Positions 1 through 11,559 of a DNA stretch of 64,000 nt are shown piece by piece. The notes under the pieces were generated by a model. That model was not told the origin of the DNA. It made no database searches and saw only the letters and a list, made by a program, of their open reading frames with translations. Positions within the stretch are counted from its first letter, which is position 1. The number at the start of each line of letters is the position of its first letter. This DNA comes from Rotaria sordida (lineage: Eukaryota > Rotifera > Eurotatoria > Philodinida > Philodinidae), in contig CAJNOL010000372.1 of NCBI GenBank assembly GCA_905250125.1, positions 86,658 through 150,657 of the forward strand, read 5' to 3'. Made by a program: the position numbers and the translations under genes.

Positions 1-60
1 AATTTTGGTTGAAATCGGATGAAAAATAACAGAATTCGTTTCTGAGGGGGGGGGCCCCCC
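1..60. mobile_element. Right end of a TTAA-flanked fold-back element, cut by the window edge
   Basis: The first 60 bases end in a run of G followed by CCCCCC and then TTAA at 61-64. This matches the right terminus of the complete element at 59818-60544, which also ends in a G/C-rich tract followed by TTAA. The preceding bases (GAAATCGGATG, TTTCTGAG) also resemble that element's interior. The rest lies outside the window. Seen directly: the matching terminus. Inferred: same family. Confidence 0.45.
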
Positions 61-64
61 TTAA

Positions 65-1300
65 GTCTTGTTTCTGATAATTTTGTCATTTTAACTGATT
101 TTGATTTTTGAAAAACTTATTTATCATAACAAGACATCTAGATCGATATTAAAACAAAGAAGTCTTGTATTACATTTTATGTGTACATGTTTTAAATATT
201 TCGTACAATATTTCCCTTTTTTCAATTTCGAAGTAATTACTATAATATCTTTTTTGTATTAATTGTTGTAACTTTTCCAATAACTTTACTAAACAAAAAA
301 AAAATAACACTCTAACAAATATGGCGATCATCTCTTAGTAACTTTTAAGATTTTAATTCTTTTGTACAAACATTTATCAGAGAGACTCAACAAGATTTCT
401 TGTTTATATGCAAGCGATAACTTGAATTCAAAATTTAAAAGAAATCAGATTGATTTTTATAGGTCAATACTATTGATATTGCTTTATTCAGAATTTCTCT
501 TCTGGAGGGACGATTTAAATTTCTAGGAGATTGAACATCTTTTTTTTGTTTTTTGGGAGCACAGACGCATACTATGCAGTACAATAACTGCAGAAGGATC
601 AACCCGACCTTCGGTGGAGTACTGTCTTCCTCGGGTCAAATATTGGATACAATAAATATTAATATCTCCTATTGTTTAATTCAAAAATCATTGGAATGAA
701 ACGTATACTATGATAAGATTGTTTGAATTATGCTAAATCTTGAATAAATAATATATTCTATATATATAGAAAATTCAAAGTGATGTAATCATATCTTCTT
801 AAGAAACTAATAGTTTTTTATACTAGAAACAATCTTCAACATGAAAAATAAATCAAAAACATGTCAAATAAATGCTATATAAAACAAAATAGATAAATAT
901 AAATTGAATTATTCTCTGACATGCATATATTATGAGAATAGACATGTCAATGGCTTTTTCTTTTAGTCTTTGATACGTTTACTAACAATTATCGAAGTTA
1001 TTCATGCATTAAAAGAATAACAAAGGAGCATATATTAATCTTATAAATCACAAGTGATGAAACGAACATGAATACATAGATGATATATTATGAAAAATCG
1101 AGCTTTCTATAAAATAATACCAACTTAATGTAACAAGTTGTTTGATGAACAAACATAAATTGAGTAATAGCAGTTACCAGTAGTCGATGATTTTTATTTA
1201 TATCTTGAGAAATAATTTTTATTTTCTCTATTCATTTGATGCAAGTAACATATATTAATCTTGACAAATCGATAAAATTTTTCGAAAATTATCGTTTTGT
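65..1300. other. Intergenic, no gene seen
   Basis: AT-rich sequence without a convincing reading frame. A slightly more GC-rich patch at about 555-640 contains a small hairpin (ACCCGA paired with TCGGGT) that I could not assign to a tRNA, snRNA or spliced leader. Confidence 0.5.
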
Positions 1301-1309
1301 AAACCTTCT

Positions 1310-2680
1310 ATATCAATCAACAGTAAACTCGTCTATTCTATATTGCTGTCAGAATATGTTATTTTGTTTTTCGATATAATTTTTGTCAATATCTATCCGA
1401 AAATTACTTTCGCGTAGCATGCTTACGATTCACAAAAAAAAGAAAATCTTTTATGACTAACGCATCAATTGAGTTTTTATTTTTATTATATATTTAAATA
1501 TTATTTACTAATAATTGTTGTTGATGTTTTTTTTTGACGTTCTTTTGTTCTATATGTAATATAGACATAAATCAAACCACCTATTGTTGTCAATAAAATA
1601 CTAATGATTTGTTTTATTGTTAATGATTCACCAAATAATACTGATCCAACAAATATAATTAATAAAGTTTTTAATTGTCCAACCATATTATATCCAATAG
1701 CAGCATCATCTTTTATACACCATATAACACTTGAATTAACAATAAATGCAAGTAAACCACATAAAACTAATAAAATAATTATATTCCATCGAAATAAAAC
1801 GTACCAATTAAATTGAAATGATGAATCACTAAATAACCAACAAGGAACTAATATAAAAGTTGATATTATTGTTTGATTTTGTAGAAAATATGTACGTTCA
1901 TATATTGATGATGCGTTATCATTTTGTACCATAGTTTGATATAATGCATTACATATAACACTCAAACAAGCATAAGTAACACTTAATGGATGAAAATAAA
2001 GATCTGAATATGTATTAACTAAAGTTCCAAATACAATAATTCCAAAAGTTAATAAAATTGATAAAGAATAATCTTGAGAAAATTTTTCTTTAGTTAATAT
2101 TAAAGAATTTAATCTTAATTTTAATTGTATCCATTCAATAAACATTAAAGTTGGTGGAACTTGTAATTTAATTAATTGATATGTACCTATAGTATTATAT
2201 TGTAATGATAAATTACTAAATGTTATAAATGCTGAAAATGATATTGAAATAAGAAATAAATGAAATAATGATTCTAATCGATTTGTTGATGTTTGAATAT
2301 TTTTTATTGAGATTTTCGGTAGAAATTGTAAAGCAATCGATGCAAATAATCCCAAAAGAAAACAATTGATTATAGTTAATGTTAAACTTGAAATGGGATA
2401 TTCACGAAAAAAAGTCATTTGATACATAAATTAATAAAATAGCTGATAAAAAGTTAAGAGAGTAATTTAAAACAAAACGATCTTGTATAATTATAGATAT
2501 ATGTTATAGTTTATCATATAAATATTCGTTGATAGAACAACTGAGAAGTATGGAAGATGATGAAAGTTGATCGAACATGAGTAACTGAAGAAAGAAATAA
2601 AACAAAATACAAGAAAAAAGAACAAAAAAAGAAAAATATTACATGTATATTTGTCCACATGGTTGTAGAGTTTATTCTAA
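1310..2680. repeat. Left copy of a direct duplication carrying an SLC35E3-like gene
   Basis: This stretch matches about 7680-8940 in the same orientation. Identity is high over the coding part and lower in the flanks. Similarity continues beyond the gene on both sides, for example TCGTTGATAGA upstream of the start. It is a segmental duplication with about 6.2 kb offset, not just similar exons. The outer limits are approximate. Confidence 0.7.
1501..2500 (-). pseudogene. SLC35E3-like nucleotide-sugar/triose-phosphate translocator family gene, copy 1, 5'-damaged
   Basis: The open frame encodes 308 residues of a multi-helix transporter of the TPT/SLC35E family. The block FSNLSLQYNTIGTYQLIK matches the conserved SLC35E3 segment, and YNMVGQLKTL corresponds to YNMFGHFK. 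Family members have about ten membrane helices and sit in Golgi or ER membranes; the human protein is 313 residues and its substrate is not settled. Compared with copy 2 at 7752-8758, the ancestral start codon at 2498-2500 reads ATA instead of ATG. A net one-base insertion near 2400-2430 also puts the first roughly 35 codons out of frame. Translation could only begin at the ATG at 2425-2427 and would lack helix 1. It could be a shortened functional protein, but a 5'-damaged pseudogene is more likely. The gene has no introns. Confidence 0.7.
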
Positions 2681-4050
2681 TAGAAGGAGAGAACAACATG
2701 TTTGGAAAAAATCAATATTAGTACATTTATTAAACACAGTAGTCATCAAAATTCTCGCTATTGGATAAAACATATCTAAACACGAATCCTTTGATTTCAT
2801 TTTTGGTGACAAATAGAGTACGATGAACCCTGATCGAAAGCAGCAATGAAGATTTGAACAGCCTTTCAAACGAAGGAGCTCGAAGGCCAATATTGATTCT
2901 TTTTTTTCAGATAGTGATACTTCAGCATTAACAGCAAATTTCAGTGTTTAAATACTCACTTGAAAGCTCAAGGCTGTCTCTACTACTAATAAAAATTTGT
3001 TGTCAAATGAGTGTAGTCGGTTTGATTTGTGAGGTTATCTCTGGAGCAGTCTTAACATGACAACAGATGGAATTCCTCAAAAAGTAACTTGTAATTCCGA
3101 CTACGTAGTTTTAATCATTTGCCTCGAAACGTTTTCAGTAAGTTGTCTGGTTTATTCAAATATTGTCTATTAATTTCATGATTATAGCTATTTGTGAAGC
3201 GGAGATTTAAGCGGAGACATAACTGCGTCTCAGGAACATAGCAGATTGGAGTCTTCTATCTGTGACACAATAAAGACATGTAGAAGTTTATTTATTAATA
3301 GAAGAATGTATATTAGCGCTTCAAAATAATAGCGAACGAAAAAAGCCCTTTTTGGAAGTGCAAGGAAAAAAACCAAGGTTTCTATTCTGAGTTCGATGCA
3401 TTAGATCAGTCGATCTCGCGTTAATACTTATCATAACTATTTTTCTGAGATTGGCCAAAGAGAAACTACGAATATTTTCACCAGTAAATATTCGATCAAG
3501 AAGAATCTACGATATATTAGCATCTAACAAAACTAAATTGTTTAAACCAATTACTATTTGCTACCATATTATAGCAGCCAATATTGATTATATTGAACTG
3601 TGACATCGATTCAAAATCCGATTCTGAAATCACAGCTGGTTCAATATCGGGTGAGATAATCTGAAGACCTCTTGAGAAATTGTAGATGGTCGAATTAACC
3701 ATATAAACACGTACATAACTGTCACATAGGCCGTTGCAGTTTCAATCATCCTTCATCATACTGATTGACTGTCAAAAAGAAAAGTAACTATAAGTGACAT
3801 ATTTATTTTATTATCGACATTTGTAATTGTAGTACATCTACTAAATAAATTTTTTTGTTGCTGGTGATTACAATAAACAAAAATAACATTATCTTTACAA
3901 GTAACAATACAATTGTTAAACAACAATATAGAACAGTTTTACTATTAGCAATATCGGAATACATGAGATAAAAGTATCGTTTTAATCGCGTTCTACGCCT
4001 AGAACAAACAAATAGAATAAACAGGAAAATGGATTTTATTATTTTTTTGT
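2681..4050. other. Intergenic, no gene supported
   Basis: Several short open frames of 60-85 codons occur on the minus strand (for example at 3517-3702 and 3803-4060). None shows a recognisable domain, and the codon use is not like that of neighbouring genes. I see no RNA gene. Confidence 0.4.
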
Positions 4051-4595
4051 CTAATAACACATTTTGTGAAAATATTTTGTATGCTTGCAGGTAAATTCAT
4101 GTATAAGAAAATTAATTAATGCAAACATTTGATGTTCATAAATATAATCAATCAAAGGTTGTAAATCGCCTTGCACAATACTTTTTTCACTTGCTTCTAT
4201 ATAAGATTTCTTATCATGTATAGTAACTAATAGCGGCAAATAACCATGTTTAACCAAGAAGCTGCTAACGATTGTTCTTGTCATTCGACCATTACCATCT
4301 ATAAATGGATGTATCTTGATCAATTGTTTATGAATATAAGCCGCTAACACTATTGGATGAACATAATTCAAGCCATTGATGATATTTATTAATCCGTTCA
4401 GTTGATTTTCTACTTCGTTTGGTGGACAAAAGTCAAATAATAAGCCATCATTTCTTGTTGGTGAATTAGGAACATTTTTAAATCGTCCTTGTGGAATGAG
4501 AATACGAATTTCTTGTTTTAATTCAGGCGAGTATACCTAATGAAATGGTGCATGTCGTACAATTTCTCTATGGAAAAATTTAATTGATTCGACGT
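4051..4595 (-). pseudogene. Fic-domain (AMPylase-like) gene fragment with in-frame stop
   Basis: The exon reads VYSPELKQE onwards and contains the full Fic signature HPFIDGNGRMTR (HxFx[D/E]GNGRxxR) at about 4275-4312. A typical flap (PNSPTRNDGLLF) precedes it, and helices follow it to the stop at 4051-4053. Fic enzymes transfer AMP or other nucleotide phosphates to protein side chains; the motif histidine is catalytic. A strong acceptor (pyrimidine run then TTTAG) places the exon start at 4595. From there the frame reads DVESIKFFHREIVRHAPFH and hits TAG at 4537-4539 before the Fic domain. Either this is a nonsense mutation (CAG to TAG would restore Q), or the TAG is the end of another intron with a poor pyrimidine tract. 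No upstream exon with a start codon is clear. The catalytic motif is intact; the gene as a whole looks broken or incomplete. Confidence 0.6.
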
Positions 4596-5514
4596 CTAAA
4601 AAACAAGAAATACCAACTATTAAAAATTATTAAACATAGAATTATTCAGAAAAAATCAGGACCACAGTTTTCGAAAAAACTATTCTTTTGTCTTCTTTGA
4701 GCATCTGACAGATCTAGTTCTAATGGCTCATTTACCCTAGTTTGACAGTATTGATAAATAAAAATCCTAATCAAGACACTTTGAAATGTAAAAGTCAACC
4801 TAAACCACTGTCGACGCCAAAATATAATGCACCTCGATATTTTTTAATTATTTCGAAAACGAAAGGAGCTAGAAACCTGCAGTTTTCACCATTCGAAAGA
4901 GAAATGTTGAAAAGTAAAACTCTGCTACATTATCCTGAGTATGAATTGGTCAAGCTGATCAGCTTCTGCCGTAAATTTTGACTCGAAGTTTTCGAAAAAA
5001 AAATTCCAATTAACTATAATTTTCAATTTACTCAATCGATGGCGAAGACGTTTCTCTCTTGATCTACACAAGACCTACCTTTCTACCTTCTTCCATTTAG
5101 AATTTATAAGAATCTTACTGAAAGCCTCGAAATCGACTAACTGACCACTTGTTACTTTGAACTGTATTAAATTTGGGGTAGTCAACTATGCTGAGTCGCA
5201 TGGTGATGTTTATTTTTTGTTTTGAAATGATCTCACGTTGGTATGGTAAGATCTAGAAAATAACCCTTCGTTAATGTTAAAAGTTTCGCATAGACAGAAT
5301 TACAAAAATCATGACCTAACAAATTCTGATTAATTCTGATTTCATTTTGGATTTCAATTAATAAAATATTTTTATTATTAATTCAATTACGGTATAGATG
5401 TGTGTGAAGAGAATATTCACATCTTTTGACATGCTCCCTTCTCTTTCGTTCAGCTTTGGCTGACTCTCTTTCCTCATGGACGTCCAGTTTCCAAATTTTT
5501 TTTGGAAGAGCCTG
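4596..5514. other. Intergenic, possibly holding a lost 5' end of the Fic gene
   Basis: The minus strand at about 4650-4740 can be read as VNEPLELDLSDAQRRQK, but it is not connected by clear splice signals. The rest is AT-rich without a supported gene. Confidence 0.35.
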
Positions 5515-6180
5515 TTTGATCACATACACCGTTTCTTTTTTGTAGAACTCACATATTTGACAAAAAGAAATAGTGATTGTAAGTTATAAGAGAAGGTTTT
5601 TTCCACTTTCTTCCTTCTTCTAGCAACCCGGCTCATAACATGGTAGTGACGGAACTCTTCAATGATTTTGCTACCGCTGACAGTGTCGAATATGATGATT
5701 AGTGATGCTTTGATTTGCTCACTCATCAAATGATTAATACTGAAATCAAGTTGTAACTTCCGAAAGAAATTAATACTAGTGCTATTGAGATTTTCAAGAA
5801 ACATAATAGCACGTTGAGAACTATTCCAAATATTATAGATAGGCATGTAGAATAGATAATTAGAATAATAATGATAATTGTAGTTTAAGAAAAACAAAAA
5901 TTAAATAACGAGCAAATAGGAACAGGACAAATAAAAACTAGAGCATAAGTAAAAATTTTTAAAAAAAGTTTCCGTTTGGAATGCAGAAAAAAATAACATA
6001 GATCGTTTTTCTGATGGTCGATTATATTCTTAGAAAGAGACTATCATCCGTTAGAGATTTTTTACTTAACGTATTTTGTATTAGTATAATAAAGTTGAAT
6101 AAAAGATATGTAAGTTCGGCATTTTCCCATAAAGAGGCTACTCTTATAAGCTTCCCATGTCGTCGAAGTCGTCGCACTTT
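5515..6180. repeat. Dispersed non-coding repeat, family B
   Basis: Parts of this stretch recur elsewhere. The block with GAACTCAC...AAATAGTGATTGTAAGTT (about 5545-5590) recurs at 18785-18830. The block with GTATTTTGTATTAGTATAATAAAGTTGAA...ATGTAAGTT (about 6065-6120) recurs at about 22645-22700 and partly at 20030-20115. It has no transposase frame and is probably a non-autonomous DNA transposon. The ends are not resolved. Confidence 0.5.
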
Positions 6181-7050
6181 TGATGATTAATCGCGGTTTT
6201 TGGAAAATCGCCAATTTTTACGATTTATCGCGATATAATCGTCGATTTTTATTTGGCTGTTGACCCAGGTAGTCTATACATGATTGACTTATTTCATCAA
6301 AATAGTTTGGTTTTTCCATTTATTGTGTTTTTGTTGCGGGGGTCAGAAAAAAAATCGCCGCTTCAGTCGATTAATCGAGATTAATCTCACAATTATCGGA
6401 CTAATAAATAGCGATAAAATCGTCGATTTTGTGGCGATTTTGATGACATGGCTTGTCTATCAAAAGACTAGTACATCTTTTAATCTTCTCTTCTGCAAAA
6501 TTAGAAGACCCTGCGTTTTCTATGGTATCTCATTTATTTCCATCATTTTTAATTAAAAAAGTTTTTCAGAAAACTAAAACAATTTTGAGAGTTTGGGAAA
6601 ATATTTTCCAGGTTTTGAATGCCCAAAATAACGTTGAGCTGAATCTTTTCAGATTTTCAGCTCAAAACCGTGAAAACTATTCATATTTTGACGTAAATAT
6701 ACTAATTAATGTTCTAATTTTTTTTAGAAATTCATTGATTAGGGAGAACTTCTATTACATCCGGCGCATCGTTTCTTCAAGAGGGTCTTCTATTGTGGGC
6801 GAGTTAATGAGCAGTTGTCTTTTGGAAAATGATGCTCAAAATTACTTTGAAAATTTCGCGAAAAATGCTTAACAAAAGGCTAAAATGTCGTACTAAGTAT
6901 CCAGACATACAGATGCGTCTGACCTTTCGCCTTCCAATGTGAGAAAATGTTCGGTTTCTGTTGACCATCCCTTTTCCTGAACGTCCATTATCAATAATCC
7001 CAAATCTCTATATCAATCAATCATGAATTCGTCTATTTCATATTATCGTG
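6181..7050. other. Intergenic with short CGATT-rich inverted motifs
   Basis: Repeated short motifs such as AATCGTCGATTTT occur at about 6236-6250 and 6416-6430 in a GATTTATCGCGAT-type context, suggesting an old repeat. No gene was recognised. Confidence 0.35.
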
Positions 7051-7059
7051 AGAACACGC

Positions 7060-7515
7060 CATTTTTGTGAAACACGGTCTAAAAGGAGTGTTGAAGTGTA
7101 TAGGAGTAGAAATTTGCACCCACTCCCCCCCCCCCCCTCCTCCTCCTCACAGACGTGACAGGCGTTCTTAGCAATGGCTATCACAGGCCGTGACAGGCAG
7201 GGTTTTGGATTCATCACAGACCGTAACAGACAGAGTTTTGGATCCATCACAGACTGTGACAGACAAGCTCCAGGGGTCATCATAGACTGTGAAAGAAGAG
7301 TTCAAGGAACTATCGGAGATAATACATAACTAACACATGATTAGAGCATATATGGAGTATTATCCTGTTTCAACTCTATAATGAGAGTAAGCCACGATGA
7401 AGAAATGTACACTAATATGCATAAAAAAGAACAATTTTTATAAGATTGGCAACAGCAAGTACATCGTGTTTCACATTTTTAATCCTGCAAGGGATTGCGC
7501 TAACAGCTTTTTTTT
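7060..7515 (+). repeat. Dispersed non-coding repeat, family A, copy 1
   Basis: It matches 11560-11975 along its length (CACGGTCTAAAAGGAGTG against CATGATCTAAAAAGACGG; GATGAAGAAATGTA; GATTGCGCTAACAGC then a T run at the end). It also matches 35496-35620 in reverse orientation. It contains a C13 homopolymer and degenerate tandem units around TCACAGACCGTGACAGGCAG at about 7160-7270. It is non-coding and probably MITE-like. Confidence 0.65.
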
Positions 7516-7679
7516 CAATATGTCTTTGAAAATTATTTTTGTTGAGCATGTTTAAAAATAAACAAAATTGTTATGAATTAAGTACCAAACGAGTCTTCGT
7601 TTTTATTTGACTTGTTTGTCACATATAGTAAATCGAATTTTAATATTCGACTATGTACATAAGAATGTAATAGTCATAT

Positions 7680-8940
7680 ACAACTTTTTATACTCTATAT
7701 ATCATTCAGAAACAACAAACAAAACGGACATTTTCTTCTTTTAAATATTTATTAAATATTATTAACTAACAGTTGTTGTTGTTGTTGATGTTTTTGACAT
7801 TCTTTAGTTCTATATGTAATATAAACATAAATTGCACAACCTAATGTTGTAAATAAAACACTAATGATTTGTTTTATTGTTAATGATTCACCAAATAATG
7901 TTGATCCAACAAATACAATTAATAAAGTTTTTAATTGTCCAACCATATTATATCCAATAGCAGCATCATCTTTTATACACCGTATAACACTTGAATTAAC
8001 AATAAATGCAACTAAACCACATAAAACTAATAAAATAATTATATTCCACCGAAATAAAACGTACCGATTAAATTGAAATGATGAATCACTAAATAACCAA
8101 CAAGGAACTAATATAAAAGTTGATATTATTGTTTGATTTTGTAGAAAATATGTACGTTCATATATTGATGATGCTTTATCATTTTGTACCATAGTTTGAT
8201 ATAATGCATTACATATAACACTCAAACAAGCATAAATAACGCCTAATGGATGAAAATAAAGATCTGAATATGTATTAACTAAAGTTCCAATACAATAATT
8301 CCAAAAGTTAATAAAATTGATAAAGAATAATCTTGAGAAAATTTTTCTTTAGTTAATATTGAAGAATTTAGTTTTAATTTTAATTGTATCCATTCAATAA
8401 ACATTAAAGTTGGTGGAACTTGTAATTTAATTAATTGATATGTACCTATAGTATTATATTGTAATGATAAATTACTAAATGTTATAAATGCTGAAAATGA
8501 TATTGAAATAAGAAATAAATGAAATAATGATTTCAATCGATTTGTTGATGTTTGAATATTTTTTATTGAAATTTTTGGTAGAAATTGTAAAATAATCGAT
8601 GCAAATAATCCCGAAAGAAAACAATTAATTATAGTTAATGTTAAACTTGAAATAGGATATTGACGAAAAAGCCATTTTGATACATAAATTAATAAAATAG
8701 CTGATAAAAAATTAAGAGAATAATTTAAAACAAAACGACGATGTATTGTTAAAGACATGTATTATAGTTTCTTATAAAAAAACAACTCGTTGATAGACAT
8801 GAAGGTTGATCGAACAAAAAAAAAGTAACGGATGAAAGTAATCAAAATTGAATTTAAAAGTAAGAAGAACGAAAAAGAGAAAAAAAGCATGTGTCATACA
8901 CATTCGTCTATGTAATCTTGGAGATTATTTAAATAAAAAA
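7680..8940. repeat. Right copy of the SLC35E3-like direct duplication
   Basis: Counterpart of 1310-2680 in the same orientation; see that entry. The intervening 5 kb contains the Fic gene and repeats. Confidence 0.7.
7752..8758 (-). pseudogene. SLC35E3-like transporter, copy 2, frameshifted
   Basis: This copy keeps the proper amino terminus (MSLTIHRRFVLNY from 8758, with the helix LNFLSAILLIYVSKWLF) and the carboxy terminus (to the stop at 7752-7754). One A is missing at about 8289: copy 1 reads TTCCAAATACAATA where this copy reads TTCCAATACAATA. The frame therefore breaks after LLTFGIIV, about 155 codons in, and ends at 8279. The downstream half stays open in the other frame from 8225 to 7752. 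Sequence conservation on both sides of the break suggests a recent lesion or a sequencing/assembly error in an A run. If repaired, the protein would be about 335 residues, close to the SLC35E3 family length. Confidence 0.7.
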
Positions 8941-9465
8941 GAGAGAGAAAGAATATTCATATTTTTATTAAATATTAATTTAAATTTTTGCTAGCATGGT
9001 CTAATCTATTTGATGTATTTGATAAGAATTGAATGCTATTGGAATCATAAAAAATGATATAAATTATTCTTTGTTTTTACCATAACGTATACATGTACGG
9101 TTTGATTGAAGAGAAATATTCTAGTTGTATAAACTAAAATATATTATAAGATGTGTCAAAAATAATAAAATGATTTTATAATTCATCATGCCTTGTATAA
9201 AATAAGAGTTTACTTTTTTGAAACTTTCCTAGATTTATATAACGATTTAATACAATGGATGCGTTTAATTCCAAGTTCGGATTTCTTGTTTTAAAATTGG
9301 TCTTTGGAAAAAAAAACTTGGACCTCGATAATGAAAAGAAAGAAAAAAGTGTAATAGAAATTTTAGTTTTACAATAAATCGAAAGGTTTTGACTTGTTAT
9401 TATGTACACTCATCATCAACAGAGATGAAACATGAAAATTTTCATTTAGAGAGAATATATAATAA
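8941..9465. other. Intergenic, no gene seen
   Basis: AT-rich spacer between the duplicated transporter and the fold-back element. The frame at 9176-9409 (minus) has no recognisable features. Confidence 0.45.
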
Positions 9466-9468
9466 TTT

Positions 9469-9966
9469 ATAGTTTATAGTAATTCTCTTCCTTGAATGAT
9501 GATGTTTTATTTATTTATTATTGACGTTTTGGTACATGAAGGTGATCTTCGTCAGAAATAGGAATGGTTAAAGTTTATATAAAATTTTCAAAATATTCTC
9601 TTTTTTTCTTTCTCTTTATATATACGTCTATATTGTTGTTTGCTTTTGTTCTTCTGCTTTGAATAACATATATAATATATATAATAGTGGCACGGACAAG
9701 ACGGTAATACTGGCAAAGAAAGGCTAGCCTTTCATCTTAGTCCGTACCACTATTATATATATAATATATGTTATTCAAAGCAGAAGAACGAAAGCAAACA
9801 ACAATATAGACGTATATATAAAGAGAAAAAAAAAGAGAATATTTTGAAAATTTTATATAAACTTTAATCATTGCTATTTCTGACGAAGATCACCTTCATG
9901 TACCGAAACGTCAATAATAAATAAATAAAACATCATCATTCAAGGAAGAGAATTACTATAAACTAT
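9469..9966. mobile_element. Near-perfect 498 bp fold-back palindrome
   Basis: The left arm 9469-9695 and right arm 9745-9966 are inverted copies with only a few mismatches, for example TTGACGTTTTGGTACATGAA against TTCATGTACCGAAACGTCAA. The centre (about 9696-9744) has a further imperfect palindrome around AAAGGCTAGCCTTT. The 14 bases AGAATATATAATAA occur directly repeated just outside, at 9452-9465 and 9998-10011, and could be a target-site duplication of a 532 bp insertion. There is no coding capacity. Transcribed, it would form a long hairpin. Confidence 0.85.
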
Positions 9967-10011
9967 GAATTTATCAACCTTCATCACACGTTGTGAAAGA
10001 ATATATAATAA

Positions 10012-10796
10012 CATTAATTAACTTCTGACAAACAATTAATTCAATATGAAAGTAAATGTTTGGGTTTTATTCATCTCTACTGATGAGAAAACTTTTTTCT
10101 TTCTCTCTTCATTGAGTTTCTAACATATACTCAAGCGCAGCTACTTTCATGCTTAATTAGAATTGAATTATTTAATTTATGTGAATATGTGCAAAATTAG
10201 AAATTCTAGAACAAACAATTCCTAACCAGTTCTAAGTAAAGTGAAGTTGGTGCATCTTTATTCTATTACTAAATAACTACAACTTATAATATGATAAAGA
10301 AGTTTAATAAAATACGAAATAATAATTGTGAGACTAATTTGAATCTTAGCATCACTTTGGTAAATATATCTTGAAACAGAAGATCTTCTTATGTTTGTTC
10401 TTGTATGTACTAGTAGTACAGGAACTTGATTCGTGACAGTTGCGCAAAATTCATTCGAATTGTAATTATCTTTGAAATGACTCGGAGTTTGAACCAAGGA
10501 TGTGTGTATTTTTGAATGTTGTTCAATATATTTTTTTTCTTGATCATATTGCTGCAAACATTGCTCGATGCTTAGCTATTCGAATTATGAGAACGGCAAT
10601 ATCGAATAATTGAAAAACAACACTAACCAAGAATACCAGAATTTTAATATATCTTTATATCAACAAATAATCGATAGAATATTAATACAATTTAAATTAA
10701 TAATGAATCATTATGACAATAAAATCTATGAATATGAGTAATCTAATATATTTTTCTTTCTATTTTTAAAAATGACTTCAGTTTTAAAATATTAAC
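10012..10796. other. Intergenic, weak minus-strand frame
   Basis: A 99-codon minus-strand frame at 10258-10557 begins MQQYDQEKKYIEQHSKIH and has a hydrophobic tail. I found no domain and no supporting splice structure, so I do not call it a gene. Confidence 0.35.
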
Positions 10797-11335
10797 TAAC
10801 GAGGAAACTATCCCAACTGTAATTGGCCATTTGAGCTCATAAGAAGATCTCGGTAAGAATAGAAGAAGTTTCAAAGGTTTCGTCCCCATGAATCTTTAGT
10901 GCTGAGCTATGGCCATTGTACTAAATTTTAAGTCTAATGACCCTTAGAATACCGTGAAAGTTTCAACCTAAAAGAATATTTCTTTTTGAGATATTGGATT
11001 TCCGAAAAATAGTTGTTTGCTACAGACACATCACAAAAATTGAATTCACTTGAAAAATTCAATATTTCGAAAAGGAACATTTTTTCAGGCCATTCTAAGG
11101 ATCATTCGATCTATTATCTATCGGTAAAACTTGAGTTCAAAGTTTCATTATTTGGCTTTCAAGAAAATACCTACGAATGCGTTCCGAAAAGTCAGTAAAA
11201 AAGCCATAACTCTGCTTCCAAGGACTATAGAGACGAACCCTTTTAGATATATTCTAATCTTACCGAGATCTTCTTATACGCCCAATATGGACTCAAACAG
11301 CAGCTTACAATTAGAATAGTTCTCTCGTAGGAAAA
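10797..11335. mobile_element. Imperfect fold-back element of about 540 bp
   Basis: The two ends are inverted copies. CATAAGAAGATCTCGGTAAG at about 10838-10857 pairs with CTTACCGAGATCTTCTTATA at about 11258-11277, and the outer ends TAACGAGGAAACTATCC and GAATAGTTCTCTCGTAG also pair. The arms are more diverged than those at 9469-9966, so it is older. No coding region. Confidence 0.7.
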
Positions 11336-11559
11336 TGGGAACGTAATCATGTTGTTAAGATTTCCTTTTTTTCTCATCGTGAACGTTATCGACGTCAAAC
11401 TTTACTCTTGTTATATGTAAGAATGACGGATTTTTAAAATCATCTGAGAATCTCTCGAGGATTTTATCTACAATTATCTCGTATTTAAATTTCAACTAAT
11501 TGAAATGATAATCAAGAAAGAAAAAAATTAATTTCATAATCTTCTGTTTTTGTTTTCCT

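Noticed and set aside
555..650. Possible tRNA, snRNA or spliced-leader gene at a GC-richer patch
   Set aside because: No B-box-like GGTTCGAATCC, no cloverleaf and no convincing Sm site; only a small hairpin is present.
7038..7283. 81-codon minus-strand frame with repeated DPKLCLL/NPKPCLS units
   Set aside because: It lies entirely in a dispersed non-coding repeat with tandem sub-units and a C homopolymer; the second copy does not keep the frame.
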